Below, one piece after another: positions 40,262 to 48,868 of a stretch of DNA of 64,000 nucleotides (positions within the stretch are counted from its first letter, which is position 1; each line of letters starts with the position of its first letter). The DNA comes from CAJXVY01 sp965657575 (GTDB lineage Bacteria > Actinomycetota > Actinomycetes > Actinomycetales > Microbacteriaceae). The stretch lies in the NCBI GenBank assembly GCA_965657575.1, contig CBFHOK010000001.1, forward strand, positions 81,640 through 145,639. The letters are read 5' to 3'. The notes under the pieces were generated by a model that saw nothing but the letters and a program-made list of their open reading frames with translations, was not told where the DNA came from and made no database searches. The position numbers and the translations under genes were made by a program.

Positions 40262-42082
40262 GTGGACTCTCCCGCACCCAACATGCGCAATTTCTGCATC
40301 ATTGCCCACATCGACCACGGCAAATCAACCCTTGCGGACCGAATGCTGCAGCTAACCGGAATAGTAAATGACCGCCAAATGCGTGATCAATATTTGGATC
40401 GAATGGACCTTGAGCGTGAACGAGGAATCACGATCAAAAGCCAAGCTGTCAGATTGCCTTGGAAAATAGGCGAGCAAGATTATGTGTTGAACATGATTGA
40501 CACCCCGGGTCACGTTGATTTTAGTTACGAGGTTTCTAGGTCTCTGGCAGCTTGTGAGGGGGCAGTCTTGCTAGTTGATGCAGCTCAGGGAATCGAAGCG
40601 CAAACCCTTGCAAACCTCTATCTGGCAATGGAAAACGACTTGGAAATCATCCCTGTTTTGAACAAAATAGATCTCCCCGCTGCCCAACCAGAAAAATATG
40701 CCGAAGAGCTGGCAGGGCTAATTGGTTGCGGTGTTGACGATATTCTGCAGGTTTCAGGAAAAACCGGTCAGGGAGTTCCTGAACTACTGGACAGGTTGGT
40801 CAGAGACATACCTGCTCCCACTGGAGTGTTAGACGCTGCCCCCAGAGCAATGATTTTTGACAGTGTTTACGATGCATACCGAGGCGTGATTACCTACGTT
40901 CGCATGGTAGACGGAAGCATTTCATCGCGCGAAAAGATCAAGATGATGTCAACTGGCGCGGTTCACGAACTTTTGGAGATCGGTGTTAGCTCACCTGAGC
41001 CAACACCTTCCAAAACACTTTCTGCCGGTGAGGTTGGATATCTGATTACTGGGGTGAAGGACGTTCGTCAATCAAAAGTCGGCGACACTGTCACCAGCAA
41101 GGACAACACCGCAAGTGAATCACTCAAGGGCTATGTTGAGCCAAAACCTATGGTTTTTAGCGGTATCTACCCTATCGATGGCGGGGATTACCCAGCCCTG
41201 AGGGAGGCTCTAGACAAGCTCAGGCTTAGTGACGCTGCACTGGTGTACGAACCAGAGACATCGGTAGCTTTGGGGTTTGGCTTTAGGTGTGGGTTTTTGG
41301 GGCTTTTGCACCTTGAAATTATTACCGAGAGACTTGAGCGCGAGTTTGACCTGGGGTTGATTGCCACCAGCCCCTCGGTGGTTTATCGGGTAACCATGGA
41401 AGATGGCTCCGAACACACTGTGACCAACCCCAGCGAGTTCCCAACGGGCAAAATCAAAGAGGTTTTGGAGCCAGTGGTAAACGCAACAATTTTGACCCCT
41501 AGGGACTATGTCGGAACAATCATGGAACTCTGTCAAACCAGACGGGGAAGCATGATTGATATGCAGTATCTAAGTGAAGATCGTGTGCAGCTTCGATACA
41601 AGCTTCCACTTGCTGAGATTGTTTTTGACTTCTTCGACCAGCTAAAGAGCAAAACACAGGGCTATGCATCCCTGGATTACGAAGAGTCCGGCCTGCAGGC
41701 AAGCGATCTAGTAAAGGTCGATCTGCTATTGCAAGGCGATCAGGTCGATGCATTTAGTGCGATTGTGCATAAAGACAAGGCTTATGCTCACGGCGTTTCA
41801 ATTACCGCCAAGCTCAGAGAGTTGATACCGAGACAGCAGTTTGAAGTTCCAATTCAGGCAGCCGTTGGCTCAAGAATCATTGCCAGGGAATCCATCAGGG
41901 CTATGCGCAAAGACGTTTTGGCAAAGTGCTACGGAGGAGACATCACCAGAAAGCGCAAGCTGCTGGAGAAGCAAAAAGAGGGTAAGCGCCGAATGAAGAT
42001 GGTTGGAAAAGTCGAGGTTCCGCAAGAGGCTTTCATTGCTGCCCTCAGCTCAGATGGCAGTAAAGCCGAAAAGAAAAAGTAG
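40262..42082 (+). CDS. lepA: Elongation factor 4 (LepA) GTPase
   Basis: 606 residues from GTG. EF4 binds ribosomes and affects initiation and back-translocation. The G domain shows AHIDHGKST (residues 15-23), switch RGITIKSQ, DTPGHVDF and NKIDLP. The EF-G-like domains III and V follow, and the unique C-terminal domain ends KVDLLLQGDQVDAFSAIVHKDKAYAHG and RMKMVGKVEVPQEAFIAAL (seen in parts). The closing KVEVPQEAF signature separates LepA from EF-G and IF-2. It precedes hemW by two bases, the conserved lepA-hemW-hrcA-dnaJ order. Confidence 0.97.
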   Translation: MDSPAPNMRNFCIIAHIDHGKSTLADRMLQLTGIVNDRQMRDQYLDRMDLERERGITIKSQAVRLPWKIGEQDYVLNMIDTPGHVDFSYEVSRSLAACEGAVLLVDAAQGIEAQTLANLYLAMENDLEIIPVLNKIDLPAAQPEKYAEELAGLIGCGVDDILQVSGKTGQGVPELLDRLVRDIPAPTGVLDAAPRAMIFDSVYDAYRGVITYVRMVDGSISSREKIKMMSTGAVHELLEIGVSSPEPTPSKTLSAGEVGYLITGVKDVRQSKVGDTVTSKDNTASESLKGYVEPKPMVFSGIYPIDGGDYPALREALDKLRLSDAALVYEPETSVALGFGFRCGFLGLLHLEIITERLEREFDLGLIATSPSVVYRVTMEDGSEHTVTNPSEFPTGKIKEVLEPVVNATILTPRDYVGTIMELCQTRRGSMIDMQYLSEDRVQLRYKLPLAEIVFDFFDQLKSKTQGYASLDYEESGLQASDLVKVDLLLQGDQVDAFSAIVHKDKAYAHGVSITAKLRELIPRQQFEVPIQAAVGSRIIARESIRAMRKDVLAKCYGGDITRKRKLLEKQKEGKRRMKMVGKVEVPQEAFIAALSSDGSKAEKKK

Positions 42083-42084
42083 TT

Positions 42085-43296
42085 ATGCCCGGGGCTTTGC
42101 CAGTGGGGCTTGCATGGAATGGACAGTTTCCTAGCTTCAATGACTTTCAAGAATCTAAGTCATGGCATGCCTACGTTCACATTCCTTTTTGCGAAGTGAG
42201 ATGCGGGTATTGCGATTTCAATACCTACACCTCCGATGAGGTTCAGGGCGTAAAGAGATCTGAGTTTGAGCACTCGCTGTCAACAGAAATAAACACCGCA
42301 AGCACTTATCTTCAACAGGCGAAGGTCGAATCAAAGCCATTTTCAACAGTGTTTTTCGGTGGTGGTACACCAAGCCTTTTTAGAGTGGATCAAATAGAAC
42401 GTGTCATCAAGGAGCTCAGTAAGAGTTTCGGGATTGTGCCAAACGCCGAGATAACTATGGAGCTCAACCCTGACACAGTTGACCAACAGTATTTGAATTC
42501 AGTTGCCGACCTTGGAATTACAAGAGTAAGCATTGGGGCGCAAAGCTTTGACCCAGAGGTGCTGGCGGTCTTAGATAGAACACATAATCCTGAGAACGTT
42601 GAAGCGGCTGTTAGCTTCGCAAGAAACGCAGGTTTGCAGGTCTCAATCGATTTGATTTATGGCGCACCCGGCGAATCGCTTGCAAGCTGGGAAGATTCGC
42701 TGGACAAGGCTCTATCGATGAACCCGGATCATTTGAGCGCCTACGCTCTGATTGTTGAGGCAGGAACTAAGTTGGCAAGGCAAATTTCAAAGGGTGTCTA
42801 TTCTGAACCGGATGATGACCTGATGGCTGATAAGTATCAACTTTTGGATGAAATGACGTCCAAGAGGGGGCTCAATTGGTACGAGCTTTCCAATTTCAGC
42901 TCTGGCAAGAGCACTCAGTCCCAACACAACTTGGCCTACTGGAAATCCAACTATTGGTACGGGTTTGGTCCTGGAGCGCATTCATTTATAGGGGACATGA
43001 GGTTTTGGAACAGAAAGCACCCCTCTGCCTACGCTGACTCTTTGAGTGAGAATCTGCCAATACAGGCCTATGAAAAGATTGAAAAGAATCAACACTTTCA
43101 AGAGCGACTGCTGTTAGAGATAAGGCTGGCAGAGGGGGTGCACGTTGAGCTGCTAAACCAAATTGGCGTCAGTCGGGAACTTATTAGTGAACAGCTTGAA
43201 TATGGGTATCTGCAAGTAATTCATGACCGGTATGTGTTGACCCTGAAGGGTAGGCAGATGGCCGATCGAGTGGTGTTAAATCTTCTAAATGATTGA
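42085..43296 (+). CDS. hemW: Heme chaperone HemW (radical SAM)
   Basis: 403 residues. The radical SAM motif C-x3-C-x2-C is at Cys36, Cys40, Cys43 (HIPFCEVRCGYCDFNTYT). GGGTPSLF, the SAM-binding glycine motif, and ELNPDTVD follow. HemW resembles coproporphyrinogen oxidase HemN but lacks its N-terminal extension and has the short N-terminus of heme chaperones. The C-terminal HemN-type domain holds WKSNYWYGFGPGAHS. Annotations as HemN are commonly made in error. It ends 44 bases before hrcA and the CIRCE element is in that gap. Confidence 0.93.
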   Translation: MPGALPVGLAWNGQFPSFNDFQESKSWHAYVHIPFCEVRCGYCDFNTYTSDEVQGVKRSEFEHSLSTEINTASTYLQQAKVESKPFSTVFFGGGTPSLFRVDQIERVIKELSKSFGIVPNAEITMELNPDTVDQQYLNSVADLGITRVSIGAQSFDPEVLAVLDRTHNPENVEAAVSFARNAGLQVSIDLIYGAPGESLASWEDSLDKALSMNPDHLSAYALIVEAGTKLARQISKGVYSEPDDDLMADKYQLLDEMTSKRGLNWYELSNFSSGKSTQSQHNLAYWKSNYWYGFGPGAHSFIGDMRFWNRKHPSAYADSLSENLPIQAYEKIEKNQHFQERLLLEIRLAEGVHVELLNQIGVSRELISEQLEYGYLQVIHDRYVLTLKGRQMADRVVLNLLND

Positions 43297-43310
43297 AGAG
43301 TTGATTACAA

Positions 43311-43337
43311 TTGGCACTCAAGATTGGAGAGTGCTAG
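43311..43337. promoter_or_regulatory. CIRCE operator for HrcA
   Basis: TTGGCACTC (43311-43319), nine bases, GAGTGCTAG (43329-43337) match the CIRCE consensus TTAGCACTC-N9-GAGTGCTAA with one change in each arm. The right arm ends three bases before the hrcA ATG and overlaps its ribosome site (GGAGAG). TACAAT (43306-43311) is the likely -10. HrcA bound here would repress its own hrcA-dnaJ transcript; heat releases it. Confidence 0.94.
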
Positions 43338-43340
43338 CGA

Positions 43341-44357
43341 ATGATTCCTGAGAGATCGCTTGAGGTTTTGCGGGCAATTGTCGAAGACTACGTCCAAACA
43401 AACCAGCCGGTTGGGTCAAAGTCTCTTCTTGACAGGCACCCGCTTGGTGTAAGTGCCGCGACGATTAGAAATGACATGGCTTTATTAGAGGAAGAGGAGC
43501 TAATTGTTGCCCCTCACACCTCAAGTGGCAGGATTCCAACTGATAAGGGTTACAGATTGTTTGTTGAGCAAATCAGAAACCTGAGCTCAATCAGCAAACC
43601 TGAGAAAAAAGCCATCGAATCATTCTTGGAAGAACAGCTCAGTATCGAAGACCTATTGCAGCAGAGCGCTCGAACCCTAAGCCAGCTAACAAATTCATTA
43701 GCGTTGATTTCCTATCCATCTTTTGGAGGGAGTTACATTCGCCATATCGAACTGATTCCCATAAACGAAACCAGGGTTTTGGTGATGATGATCTCGAGCT
43801 CCGGACAAATCCAGCAAGAGGTCTCAGCTTTAGAGCAGGAAATTAGCGAAGAGCTTTTGCAGGATGTTCGTGGACGACTCAATGGACAACTATCTGGTCA
43901 ACCGCTGAGCGAGGTCAGTGGTCGGGGAGAAGACATGCTTCAGGATTTGAGCGAGGCGGCAAAAAAGCAAACCAAGCCGATTATCCAGACTTTGCAATCT
44001 CTGGTTGACGAAAACCGCCAAGAAAAAGTTGCCGTTAGCGGTGCTGCAAATTTGGTTCGATCCGAGGCTGATTTTGAGGGCTTCGCTCCATTGCTGGAAA
44101 TGATGGAGGAGCAGGTAGTGCTGATGAAGCTGCTGAGGGAAATAGAACTGGAACGTGATGGTTTAGGGGTGTCGATTGGGTCAGAAAACACCCAGCAGGG
44201 ACTCACCGGAGCAAGTGTTTTGATAGGTGAGTATGGTGAGGGGCAGAACGCAGCAAGAGTTGGTATTCTCGGTCCAACTCGAATGAACTATCGAGGGAAC
44301 ATTGCTTCTCTGCGAGCTGTTGCAAGATATCTGAGTAAGTCAGTGAACGGAAATTAA
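43341..44357 (+). CDS. hrcA: Heat-inducible repressor HrcA
   Basis: 338 residues. The N-terminal winged helix (LEVLRAIVEDYVQTNQPVGSKSLLDRH, then GVSAATIRNDMALLEEEELI) binds CIRCE. The signature SSGRIPTDKGYRLFVEQI is present, and the GAF-like effector domain ends with IGSENTQQGLTGASVLIGEYGEGQNAARVGILGPTRMNYRGNIASLRAV (seen in parts). HrcA is autorepressed through the CIRCE at its own start. dnaJ begins directly at the next base, so the two are co-regulated. GroESL, the usual second target, is not in this window. Confidence 0.97.
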   Translation: MIPERSLEVLRAIVEDYVQTNQPVGSKSLLDRHPLGVSAATIRNDMALLEEEELIVAPHTSSGRIPTDKGYRLFVEQIRNLSSISKPEKKAIESFLEEQLSIEDLLQQSARTLSQLTNSLALISYPSFGGSYIRHIELIPINETRVLVMMISSSGQIQQEVSALEQEISEELLQDVRGRLNGQLSGQPLSEVSGRGEDMLQDLSEAAKKQTKPIIQTLQSLVDENRQEKVAVSGAANLVRSEADFEGFAPLLEMMEEQVVLMKLLREIELERDGLGVSIGSENTQQGLTGASVLIGEYGEGQNAARVGILGPTRMNYRGNIASLRAVARYLSKSVNGN

Positions 44358-45413
44358 TTGAGCGATTACTACGAGGTTTTGGGCGTTAGTCAAAGCGCCA
44401 CCACGGAAGAAATCAAAAAGGCCTATCGCAAATTAGCGCGCGAATTGCATCCAGATATCAACCCTGACCCCGAGGCCCAGGAGAGATTTAAGGCTGTCAC
44501 CCATGCATACGAGGTATTGAGTGATCCGCAGGAAAGAGACAAATACGATCGCGGGGGAGATCAGGGTGTTGGCCTCGGAGACATATTCGAGACATTTTTT
44601 GGCGGCGGCCAGCGAGGTCCAAAGTCTCGTGCTCAACGAGGGCAAGATGCCCTGCTGCGGGTTGATCTGGACCTAAAGGAGGCAATATTCGGCGTCAGCA
44701 AAACAATGACCATCACGACTGCAGTGCTTTGTCCGACATGTGAGGGGAGTTGTGCACAGCCGGGAACCAGCGTCCAGGTATGCGATATATGTCGAGGGAG
44801 CGGAAGCATTTCAAGACAGGTCCAGTCTTTCATGGGCACTGTTGTCACCTCCCAGCCCTGTGGTTCATGCCGTGGGACTGGAGAGGTTATTCCGCACCCG
44901 TGCCAAAAATGCAGGGCTCAAGGGAGAGTGCGTGAAAATCGAGAGCTAAACCTAGATATCCCCGCAGGAGTGCAGGACGGTATGCGATTGCACCTTGCTG
45001 GCGAGGGCGAGGTGGGTTTTGCGGGAGGGCCTTCGGGAGATCTTTATCTTGAAGTAAGCGTCAACCCCGACCCAATTTTTGCCAGAGACGGCGATGATTT
45101 GGTTGCGAGGTTAGAGGTTCCCTACGTTGACGCCATTTTGGGATCAGATATAGAACTTGAGAGCTTTGATGGCATTGAAACGATTGAGGTAAAACCTGGC
45201 ATTCAAACTGGTGAAAAAATCGTTATCAAAGGTAAGGGTGCAACCAAGTTGAGAGGTTCTGGCAGAGGAAATCTGGTGCTTGAGGCTCATGTGTCCGTCC
45301 CACAAAAACTTTCTAAAAAGGAAAAGCAGTTGGTTCAAGAGCTCAGAGGACTTAGCAAGGAATTCGCCGGCCTTCGGGAGCGAAGACAAGGATTCGGTTT
45401 CGGTCGCAAATGA
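44358..45413 (+). CDS. dnaJ: Chaperone DnaJ (DnaJ2 type)
   Basis: 351 residues from TTG directly after the hrcA stop. The J domain contains the HPD motif at 31-33 and recruits DnaK. The Gly/Phe linker is short (FGGGQRGPKS). The zinc region has four C-x-x-C pairs: CPTC, CDIC, CGSC and CQKC; the outer two repeats have lost the trailing C-x-x-C-x-G-x-G glycine pattern. The C-terminal substrate-binding domains follow (DLYLEVSVNPDPIFARDGDDLVARLEVPY, seen in parts). Being in the hrcA operon marks it as the DnaJ2 paralogue; DnaJ1 beside dnaK is expected elsewhere. Confidence 0.94.
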   Translation: MSDYYEVLGVSQSATTEEIKKAYRKLARELHPDINPDPEAQERFKAVTHAYEVLSDPQERDKYDRGGDQGVGLGDIFETFFGGGQRGPKSRAQRGQDALLRVDLDLKEAIFGVSKTMTITTAVLCPTCEGSCAQPGTSVQVCDICRGSGSISRQVQSFMGTVVTSQPCGSCRGTGEVIPHPCQKCRAQGRVRENRELNLDIPAGVQDGMRLHLAGEGEVGFAGGPSGDLYLEVSVNPDPIFARDGDDLVARLEVPYVDAILGSDIELESFDGIETIEVKPGIQTGEKIVIKGKGATKLRGSGRGNLVLEAHVSVPQKLSKKEKQLVQELRGLSKEFAGLRERRQGFGFGRK

Positions 45414-46096
45414 TGCATCAGTTCTTTGTTGATTCACTATCGGTTGAGATTCCTGAATTGGGCGCCGAAGAGTATCAGCACGCAACAAAATCTTTGAGGA
45501 TCAGAGACGGTGAGCAAATAAGGCTCACGGACGGCAAAGGGAAACTTGCCATTGCTGAGTTTGGTGAGCCGCTAAAAATTATTGAGCTCTGGAGCGCCGA
45601 ACCGGTTCAGCCAGTCATTCATGTCGTCCAAGCCCTCGCTAAAGGCGATAGAGACGAACTTGCAGTTCAAACTTCAACGGAGTTGGGGGCGGCTAAGTTC
45701 ACTCCTTGGCAATCAGAGCGATCAATTATCCGTTGGGATGAGAAAAAAGCAGCCAAGGGGGTGGGCCGGTGGCAGTCAATTGCAAACGAGGCGACAAAAC
45801 AGTCTCATCAAGCATGGGTGCCGCTTGTTACTTCCCTAGCAAGAAATACCGATTTTGCGATAACCGGGCAGCTAATCGTGCTCGACCCCGACGCTGAGCA
45901 ATCGCTGACCTCGATGGCCATTGAAAATGAAGTAACACTCGTGGTCGGACCAGAGGGCGGGATATCCGATAACGAGCTTCAAAATCTCGTTGCGCGTGGA
46001 GCTCAATTGGCCTCTTTGGGGAATAGTGTTTTTAGAACCTCCACGGCGGCTCCTGCAGCAATAGCGACCATCAGAACACTGCATGGCTGGGGTTAG
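45410..46096 (+). CDS. rsmE: 16S rRNA m3U1498 methyltransferase
   Basis: 228 residues starting in the dnaJ stop (ATGA overlap). A SPOUT-fold methyltransferase that acts on 16S rRNA U1498. An N-terminal PUA-like domain precedes the knotted domain with VVGPEGGISDNELQ and LGNSVFRTSTAAPAAIATI, the SAM-binding knot. ELAVQTSTELGAAKFTPWQSERSI is the family core. It belongs to the hrcA-era cluster of ribosome maturation genes. Confidence 0.95.
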   Translation: MMHQFFVDSLSVEIPELGAEEYQHATKSLRIRDGEQIRLTDGKGKLAIAEFGEPLKIIELWSAEPVQPVIHVVQALAKGDRDELAVQTSTELGAAKFTPWQSERSIIRWDEKKAAKGVGRWQSIANEATKQSHQAWVPLVTSLARNTDFAITGQLIVLDPDAEQSLTSMAIENEVTLVVGPEGGISDNELQNLVARGAQLASLGNSVFRTSTAAPAAIATIRTLHGWG

Positions 46097-46115
46097 TATT
46101 GAATCAGGAGGCAAA

Positions 46116-46436
46116 TTGACCGATTGTATTTTTTGCAAAATCGTAGAAGGTGAAATTCCTAGCGATCGCGTTGGTGAGAACGATGGAGCTATTGCCTTTA
46201 GGGATATTAACCCAGAGGCAAACGTTCACATTCTTGTTGTTCCTAAAGTGCATTCGAAAAACATCGCGGAGCTTTCCAGAGATGAGCAATCGATGGGTTT
46301 TGTTATGAGCTTGATGCGCGAGGTCAGCGAAAATGAGACCAATGGTCATTTCAAGTTTTTGTTCAATACTGGCGAGGAAGCCGGCCAAACTGTTTTTCAT
46401 GCCCATGGTCACATCTTGAGTCAGGGAGCTAGTTGA
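46116..46436 (+). CDS. HIT family purine nucleotide hydrolase (HinT-like)
   Basis: 106 residues from TTG 46116, fixed by AGGAGG five bases upstream; an in-frame ATG at 46083 inside rsmE would add 11 residues. The histidine triad is complete: FHAHGHIL near the C-terminus gives H-x-H-x-H, and DCIFCKIVEGEIPS is the typical start. HinT proteins hydrolyse adenosine phosphoramidates; the substrate here is inferred. phoH starts within its stop. Confidence 0.9.
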   Translation: MTDCIFCKIVEGEIPSDRVGENDGAIAFRDINPEANVHILVVPKVHSKNIAELSRDEQSMGFVMSLMREVSENETNGHFKFLFNTGEEAGQTVFHAHGHILSQGAS

Positions 46437-47365
46437 GCGAAGTAGTTTTTGAAACTAATCCCGCCTATATCGGGCAACTTGTTGGACCGAACGACTCTCA
46501 CTTGCGTGAGTTGGAGTCTCAGTTTTCCGATCTAAACATTTTGCTCCGAGGATCAAGCTGGAGTGTCGCTGGGGATGAAAAACGAATTGACTCGCTGAGA
46601 AGAGTACTTTCGCAACTTGAGGAGATTGCCAGCAAAAGTGACAGCGTTTCCCGCCGAGATGTCTCCGAGCTTTCTCGGTTTTCCGAAAAGTCAACTGAGG
46701 GTTTTGCGGGCAAATTCATAACAGCTGGTGAAAAAAGGATCAGGGCGAAGACCCCGGGCCAGATGCAGTATTTGAAAAACATAGATGAGAACACAGTGAT
46801 TTTTGGTTTGGGGCCGGCCGGCACCGGAAAAACATATTTGGCTATGGCCAAGGCTGTTGAAGCATTGCTAAATAAAAAATGCAGCCGAATAATACTCACC
46901 AGACCAGCTGTTGAGGCGGGTGAGCGCCTTGGCTATTTGCCAGGGACACTATCGGAGAAAATAGATCCGTATCTCAGACCGCTATTTGACGCCCTGCAAG
47001 AAATGTTGCCGGCAGAGTCGTTGAGCAAGTTTTTGGAAAGCGGAGTCGTGGAAGTTGCCCCACTTGCATATATGCGCGGCCGGACCTTGAACGACGCTTT
47101 CATTATTCTCGATGAAGCTCAGAACACCACTAGCGAGCAAATGAAGATGTTCTTAACAAGGCTTGGCTTTAATTCAAAGATGATCATCACTGGTGACACC
47201 ACCCAAGTTGATTTGCCTGGAGGCAAGAGTGGGCTGGCAGCTGCCGTTGAGATTCTAAGTAACGTCGAGGACCTAAATGTCTCCAGACTGTCAAGCAAGG
47301 ACGTCGTCAGGCACGAGCTGGTGACTAGAATCGTCAACGCTTACGAGGGCCACAGTGAGCGTTGA
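46433..47365 (+). CDS. phoH: PhoH family ATPase
   Basis: 310 residues from TTG overlapping the HIT stop, with CAGGGAG as ribosome site. The P-loop GPAGTGKT is at residues 127-134, and Walker B is FIILDEAQN with the following MFLTRLGFNSKMIITGDTTQVDLP. An N-terminal KH-like region covers residues 10-65. PhoH proteins next to ybeY are proposed RNA helicase/RNase partners in rRNA maturation. They overlap here too: ybeY starts 11 bases before the phoH end. Confidence 0.94.
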   Translation: MSEVVFETNPAYIGQLVGPNDSHLRELESQFSDLNILLRGSSWSVAGDEKRIDSLRRVLSQLEEIASKSDSVSRRDVSELSRFSEKSTEGFAGKFITAGEKRIRAKTPGQMQYLKNIDENTVIFGLGPAGTGKTYLAMAKAVEALLNKKCSRIILTRPAVEAGERLGYLPGTLSEKIDPYLRPLFDALQEMLPAESLSKFLESGVVEVAPLAYMRGRTLNDAFIILDEAQNTTSEQMKMFLTRLGFNSKMIITGDTTQVDLPGGKSGLAAAVEILSNVEDLNVSRLSSKDVVRHELVTRIVNAYEGHSER

Positions 47366-47804
47366 AATTAATAACGAATCAGACATCGAGGTCGACTCAG
47401 AGAGGCTTCTGTCGATGATGGTTCATCACTTCGGTCACCTTAGGCTCAGCCCAAGAGCAGATCTATCAATACTTTTAATCAACGAACAACCGATGGAAGA
47501 TCTCCACATCAAGTGGATGGATGAGCCTGGTCCTACCGATGTCCTGAGTTTCCCAATGGATGAATTGCGCCCTGGAAATACCGATGCTGAGGGTGTTTTA
47601 GGTGACATAGTTATTTGCCCTCAGGTTGCAAGGTTGCAGTCTGACGCTGCTGGCCATACCGAGTTCGAAGAGATCATGCTGTTAGCAACCCATGGCCTTC
47701 TGCATCTGTTGGGTTTTGACCACTCTGAGCCCGAGGAAGAGGCTGAAATGTTCGGATTACAGCGCCAGCTTTTGGAATCTTTTGAAGCAGAGGAGCTCAG
47801 TTGA
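47355..47804 (+). CDS. ybeY: Endoribonuclease YbeY
   Basis: 149 residues from GTG inside the phoH end. It matures 16S rRNA and acts in ribosome quality control. The zinc motif HGLLHLLGFDH gives three His, and PTDVLSFPMDE and GDIVICP are family signatures. The product is in a cluster with phoH, a CNNM/CorC protein and Era, the genetic neighbourhood in most bacteria. Confidence 0.95.
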   Translation: MSVEINNESDIEVDSERLLSMMVHHFGHLRLSPRADLSILLINEQPMEDLHIKWMDEPGPTDVLSFPMDELRPGNTDAEGVLGDIVICPQVARLQSDAAGHTEFEEIMLLATHGLLHLLGFDHSEPEEEAEMFGLQRQLLESFEAEELS

Positions 47805-48868
47805 TTGCAATCACTGCATTATTGCCCTTGATCATCGCGTTTTTTATGACTCTTGCAGAAGCTCAGCAAAGGGTAAGTGAGAAGATTCATGAGGGTGGTA
47901 TTTACCTTCGAATGATGCTTTTTGCGGTTGCCGGTGCTTTATTGGCAATGGGTTTGACGGAGTTTATTGACCTATGGTCTGTTTTGGCCTCACTGGTAAT
48001 TGTCAGTAGCGCACTGCTGGTTTCGCATGTGGTTGCCAGAAAAGCAGCCGCCAGTGGTTTTGCGGCCGGAGTGAATAACGCATTACAGCGAATTTATCTC
48101 GCTTGGGAAGAGATATTTAGACTGTTCAAACTTCCGGATGCCCCAGACCCGGAGGAGTTTGAAAAGGAGTTTCTGCAATCAATCGAAGATTTCGGGGAAA
48201 CCGTTGTCAGGGAAGTCATGGTTCCAAGAATTGACATCCGCACTATCGATGCCGAAGATACCCTGGAGGTGGCACTGAGTGCATTTGTATCAAGTGGCCA
48301 TTCAAGACTTCCGGTGACAGGCGATGGACCAGATGACATCAGGGGAGTGTTGTTCTTAAAAGACATCGCCAAAACTGTTCTGGAAAATCCAGCGAAACTC
48401 CAGACAGAAAAGGCTGAACCGAATTCAAGACAGGCAGTTTTTGTGCCCGAAAGTAAACCAGTTGTTGATTTGTTAGAACAGATGCAATCAACCCAAACCC
48501 AGCTGGCTCTGATTATTGATGAGTATGGCGGAATTGCCGGGATGGTCACAATGGAGGACCTGATCGAAGAGCTAGTCGGAGAGATAAGTGACGAATACGA
48601 CCGGGAACTGGATGAGATAACGGGAATTGGTGAAAACCTTTACAGGGTCCATCCAAGGATGAACCTGAGTGCTTTTGGTGAGCACTTCGAAATTGAAATC
48701 GACGATGAGGATGTTGACACAGTCAGTGGTTTGATTATCAAGCTTTTGGACCGGCTTCCCAGCGGAGGAGAGCGAGTCAGTGGTCACGGATTTGAGTTCG
48801 TGGCAGAGAGAGTTGACGTTAGGCGTGGAAGGCTAACTTCGATTTTGGTGAAAAAAATCGATGAGTAG
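47801..48868 (+). CDS. HlyC/CorC (CNNM) family CBS-domain protein
   Basis: 355 residues from TTG with AGGAG upstream and overlapping the ybeY stop by four bases (TTGA). The N-terminal membrane part is reduced: three or four hydrophobic segments within the first 100 residues, compared with the full DUF21 domain of about 180 residues. A CBS pair follows (VMVPRIDIRTIDAEDTLEVALSAF and VPESKPVVDLLEQMQ with DEYGGIAGMVTMEDLIEE), then the CorC/HlyC C-terminal domain (DVDTVSGLIIKLLDRLPSGGERV). Family members are linked to Mg2+ export or sensing; haemolysin naming is historical. The stop overlaps the era start. Confidence 0.88.
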   Translation: MIAITALLPLIIAFFMTLAEAQQRVSEKIHEGGIYLRMMLFAVAGALLAMGLTEFIDLWSVLASLVIVSSALLVSHVVARKAAASGFAAGVNNALQRIYLAWEEIFRLFKLPDAPDPEEFEKEFLQSIEDFGETVVREVMVPRIDIRTIDAEDTLEVALSAFVSSGHSRLPVTGDGPDDIRGVLFLKDIAKTVLENPAKLQTEKAEPNSRQAVFVPESKPVVDLLEQMQSTQTQLALIIDEYGGIAGMVTMEDLIEELVGEISDEYDRELDEITGIGENLYRVHPRMNLSAFGEHFEIEIDDEDVDTVSGLIIKLLDRLPSGGERVSGHGFEFVAERVDVRRGRLTSILVKKIDE

